Positions 5,062 through 5,856 of a stretch of 5,856 bases of DNA are shown piece after piece (the first letter of the stretch is position 1; every line of letters starts with the position of its first letter). Below the pieces are notes generated by a model. The model had not been told where the DNA came from. It ran no database searches and saw nothing but the letters and a program-made list of their open reading frames with translations. The DNA is taken from assembly GCA_023300205.1 (NCBI GenBank), contig JALZVD010000240.1, positions 1-5,856 on the forward strand. Reading direction: 5' to 3'. The stretch is from Akkermansiaceae bacterium. GTDB taxonomy: Bacteria; Verrucomicrobiota; Verrucomicrobiia; Verrucomicrobiales; Akkermansiaceae. Made by a program: the position numbers and the translations under genes.

Positions 5062-5574
5062 ATGCCAAAGACACTTATCCTCACTCGTCACACCAAAGCT
5101 GAATCCATCTGGGAGTCACCCACTCAGAAGGATCACGAACGCCCACTAGACGACAAAGGAAAATTCTCTGCAGAAACTCTCGGCAACTGGCTACGGCAGA
5201 AAAACCTCACCCCTAGCCAAGCCCTCGTCTCCACCTCTAAGCGGACACAAGAAACACTCGCAGCCTTAAATCTAGACATTCAACCCACTCTAAAAGCTGA
5301 GCTCTATAACGCATCCTCAGACACACTGCTAGACACCATTGACGCCGTTGACCAAAAGCACAATACCCTCATCCTCATAGCTCACAACCCAGGCATCGGT
5401 GACCTCGCATTCCGCCTCGCACGCATGATGCGCCAGCTTCCAGAACACCTCCATTTTGAGGACTACCCCACAGGCGCCACCCTCGTCATCCAGTGGGACA
5501 CTGACACCTGGAAAAATCTCGATTACAGCCAAGGGAAAATAATAGAGTTTATCGTTCCTCAGGAATTGGTATAA
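5062..5574 (+). CDS. sixA: SixA-like phosphohistidine phosphatase (histidine phosphatase superfamily)
   Basis: A 170-residue cytosolic protein with the core of the histidine phosphatase (phosphoglycerate mutase-like) fold. The catalytic RH is at 9-10 in LILTRHTKAE, a SixA-type variant of RHG. RPLDDKG is at 27-33. The phosphate-binding arginine is probably R61 in STSKRTQET, and the second catalytic histidine H108 in LIAHNPG. SixA in E. coli removes phosphate from histidine on phosphotransfer or PTS proteins; the substrate here is unknown. Length is close to the E. coli protein (about 160). PTGA (136-139) near the C-terminus is typical of this subfamily. The ATG lies one base after the glyS stop, so the two genes are probably translationally coupled. 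A weak AGAAAG lies upstream inside glyS. The same C-rich codon use as glyS suggests long residence together. The specific SixA role is less certain than the superfamily. Confidence 0.85.
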   Translation: MPKTLILTRHTKAESIWESPTQKDHERPLDDKGKFSAETLGNWLRQKNLTPSQALVSTSKRTQETLAALNLDIQPTLKAELYNASSDTLLDTIDAVDQKHNTLILIAHNPGIGDLAFRLARMMRQLPEHLHFEDYPTGATLVIQWDTDTWKNLDYSQGKIIEFIVPQELV

Positions 5575-5581
5575 CCCACCC

Positions 5582-5856
5582 ATGCAGCCACTCATCTCCA
5601 CCTCAGAAGCTACCCAGCTCATTGCCAAGCATCAGGTAACAATAGGTTCAGAAAAAGTCGCACTTGAGATCGCACTAGGCAGAGTCATCGCCACAGACAT
5701 CCTCGCAGACCGCGACGCCCCACCCTTTGACCGCGTCATGATGGACGGCATCGCCATCAACACATACAACCACAAACTAGGATCATGGAGGTATAAAATC
5801 ATCGCCACCCAAGCCGCAGGTGAACAAAAAATCATCCTCCCAAAAGGTGAATTCGC
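5582..5856 (+). CDS. moeA: Molybdopterin molybdenumtransferase MoeA, N-terminal part (3' end outside window)
   Basis: The frame from ATG 5582 stays open to the right edge, giving the first 91 residues. It begins MQPLISTSEA and continues with ALGRVIATDILADRDAPPFD (31-50), the conserved N-terminal block of MoeA. DRVMMDGIAI (50-59) stands where most bacterial MoeA have a SAMDGYA-type sequence; a DRV-MDGIAI form is familiar to me from Bacteroidota and relatives. MoeA inserts molybdate into adenylylated molybdopterin to finish the molybdenum cofactor, in the cytosol, usually with MogA. The complete protein would be about 400 residues, so the catalytic MoCF domain is beyond the edge. The start lies 7 nt after the sixA stop with no terminator between, so it probably shares the glyS transcript. 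No Shine-Dalgarno is seen directly upstream. Confidence 0.9.
   Translation, partial: MQPLISTSEATQLIAKHQVTIGSEKVALEIALGRVIATDILADRDAPPFDRVMMDGIAINTYNHKLGSWRYKIIATQAAGEQKIILPKGEF

Overview
The window looks like a chromosomal segment from a member of the Verrucomicrobiota (Rubritalea-like). This is inferred from family features and not from any marker gene. Two exported proteins end in the PEP-CTERM sorting tail in the form VPEPSSTALLGL...ARRKR, the glycyl-tRNA synthetase is the single-chain alpha2 type, and the MoeA N-terminus carries DRVMMDGIAI instead of the usual SAMDGYA. None of the five starts visible here has a convincing Shine-Dalgarno sequence.

Layout. (1) 1-421 (+) is the 3' end of a gene for a PEP-CTERM protein. 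It is followed by a four-unit AAGGATA heptamer array and a strong hairpin terminator. (2) 422-755 is a non-coding gap with inverted repeats, ending in a second heptamer array in the opposite orientation. (3) 756-1970 (+) encodes a 12-helix MFS transporter of unknown substrate. (4) 2149-3036 (-) encodes a complete 295-residue PEP-CTERM protein, convergent with the MFS gene. Its own heptamer array and terminator lie between the two stops. (5) 3037-3485 is an AT-rich divergent intergenic region with a probable promoter on each strand. (6) 3486-5856 (+) is a tight run of glycyl-tRNA synthetase, a SixA-like phosphohistidine phosphatase and the start of moeA, with gaps of 1 and 7 nt. It is probably one operon, read from a TTGAAA-17-TATAAT promoter 277 nt upstream of the first gene.

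How the parts relate. The glyS-sixA-moeA run is housekeeping in nature: tRNA charging, protein phosphohistidine removal and molybdenum cofactor assembly. No direct functional link between the three is visible. The two PEP-CTERM proteins are probably carried through the inner membrane and processed by an exosortase encoded elsewhere. 

The most unusual signal is in the 3' ends of the two PEP-CTERM genes. Each has, in sense orientation, a GGATAA heptamer array and then a near-identical hairpin, CCCGCTTYGG...CCRGAGCGGG. The hairpin starts exactly 73 nt after the stop codon in both cases. It keeps a U-G wobble at the same position and has one covarying base pair. No CRISPR array, mobile element, tRNA or rRNA was seen.
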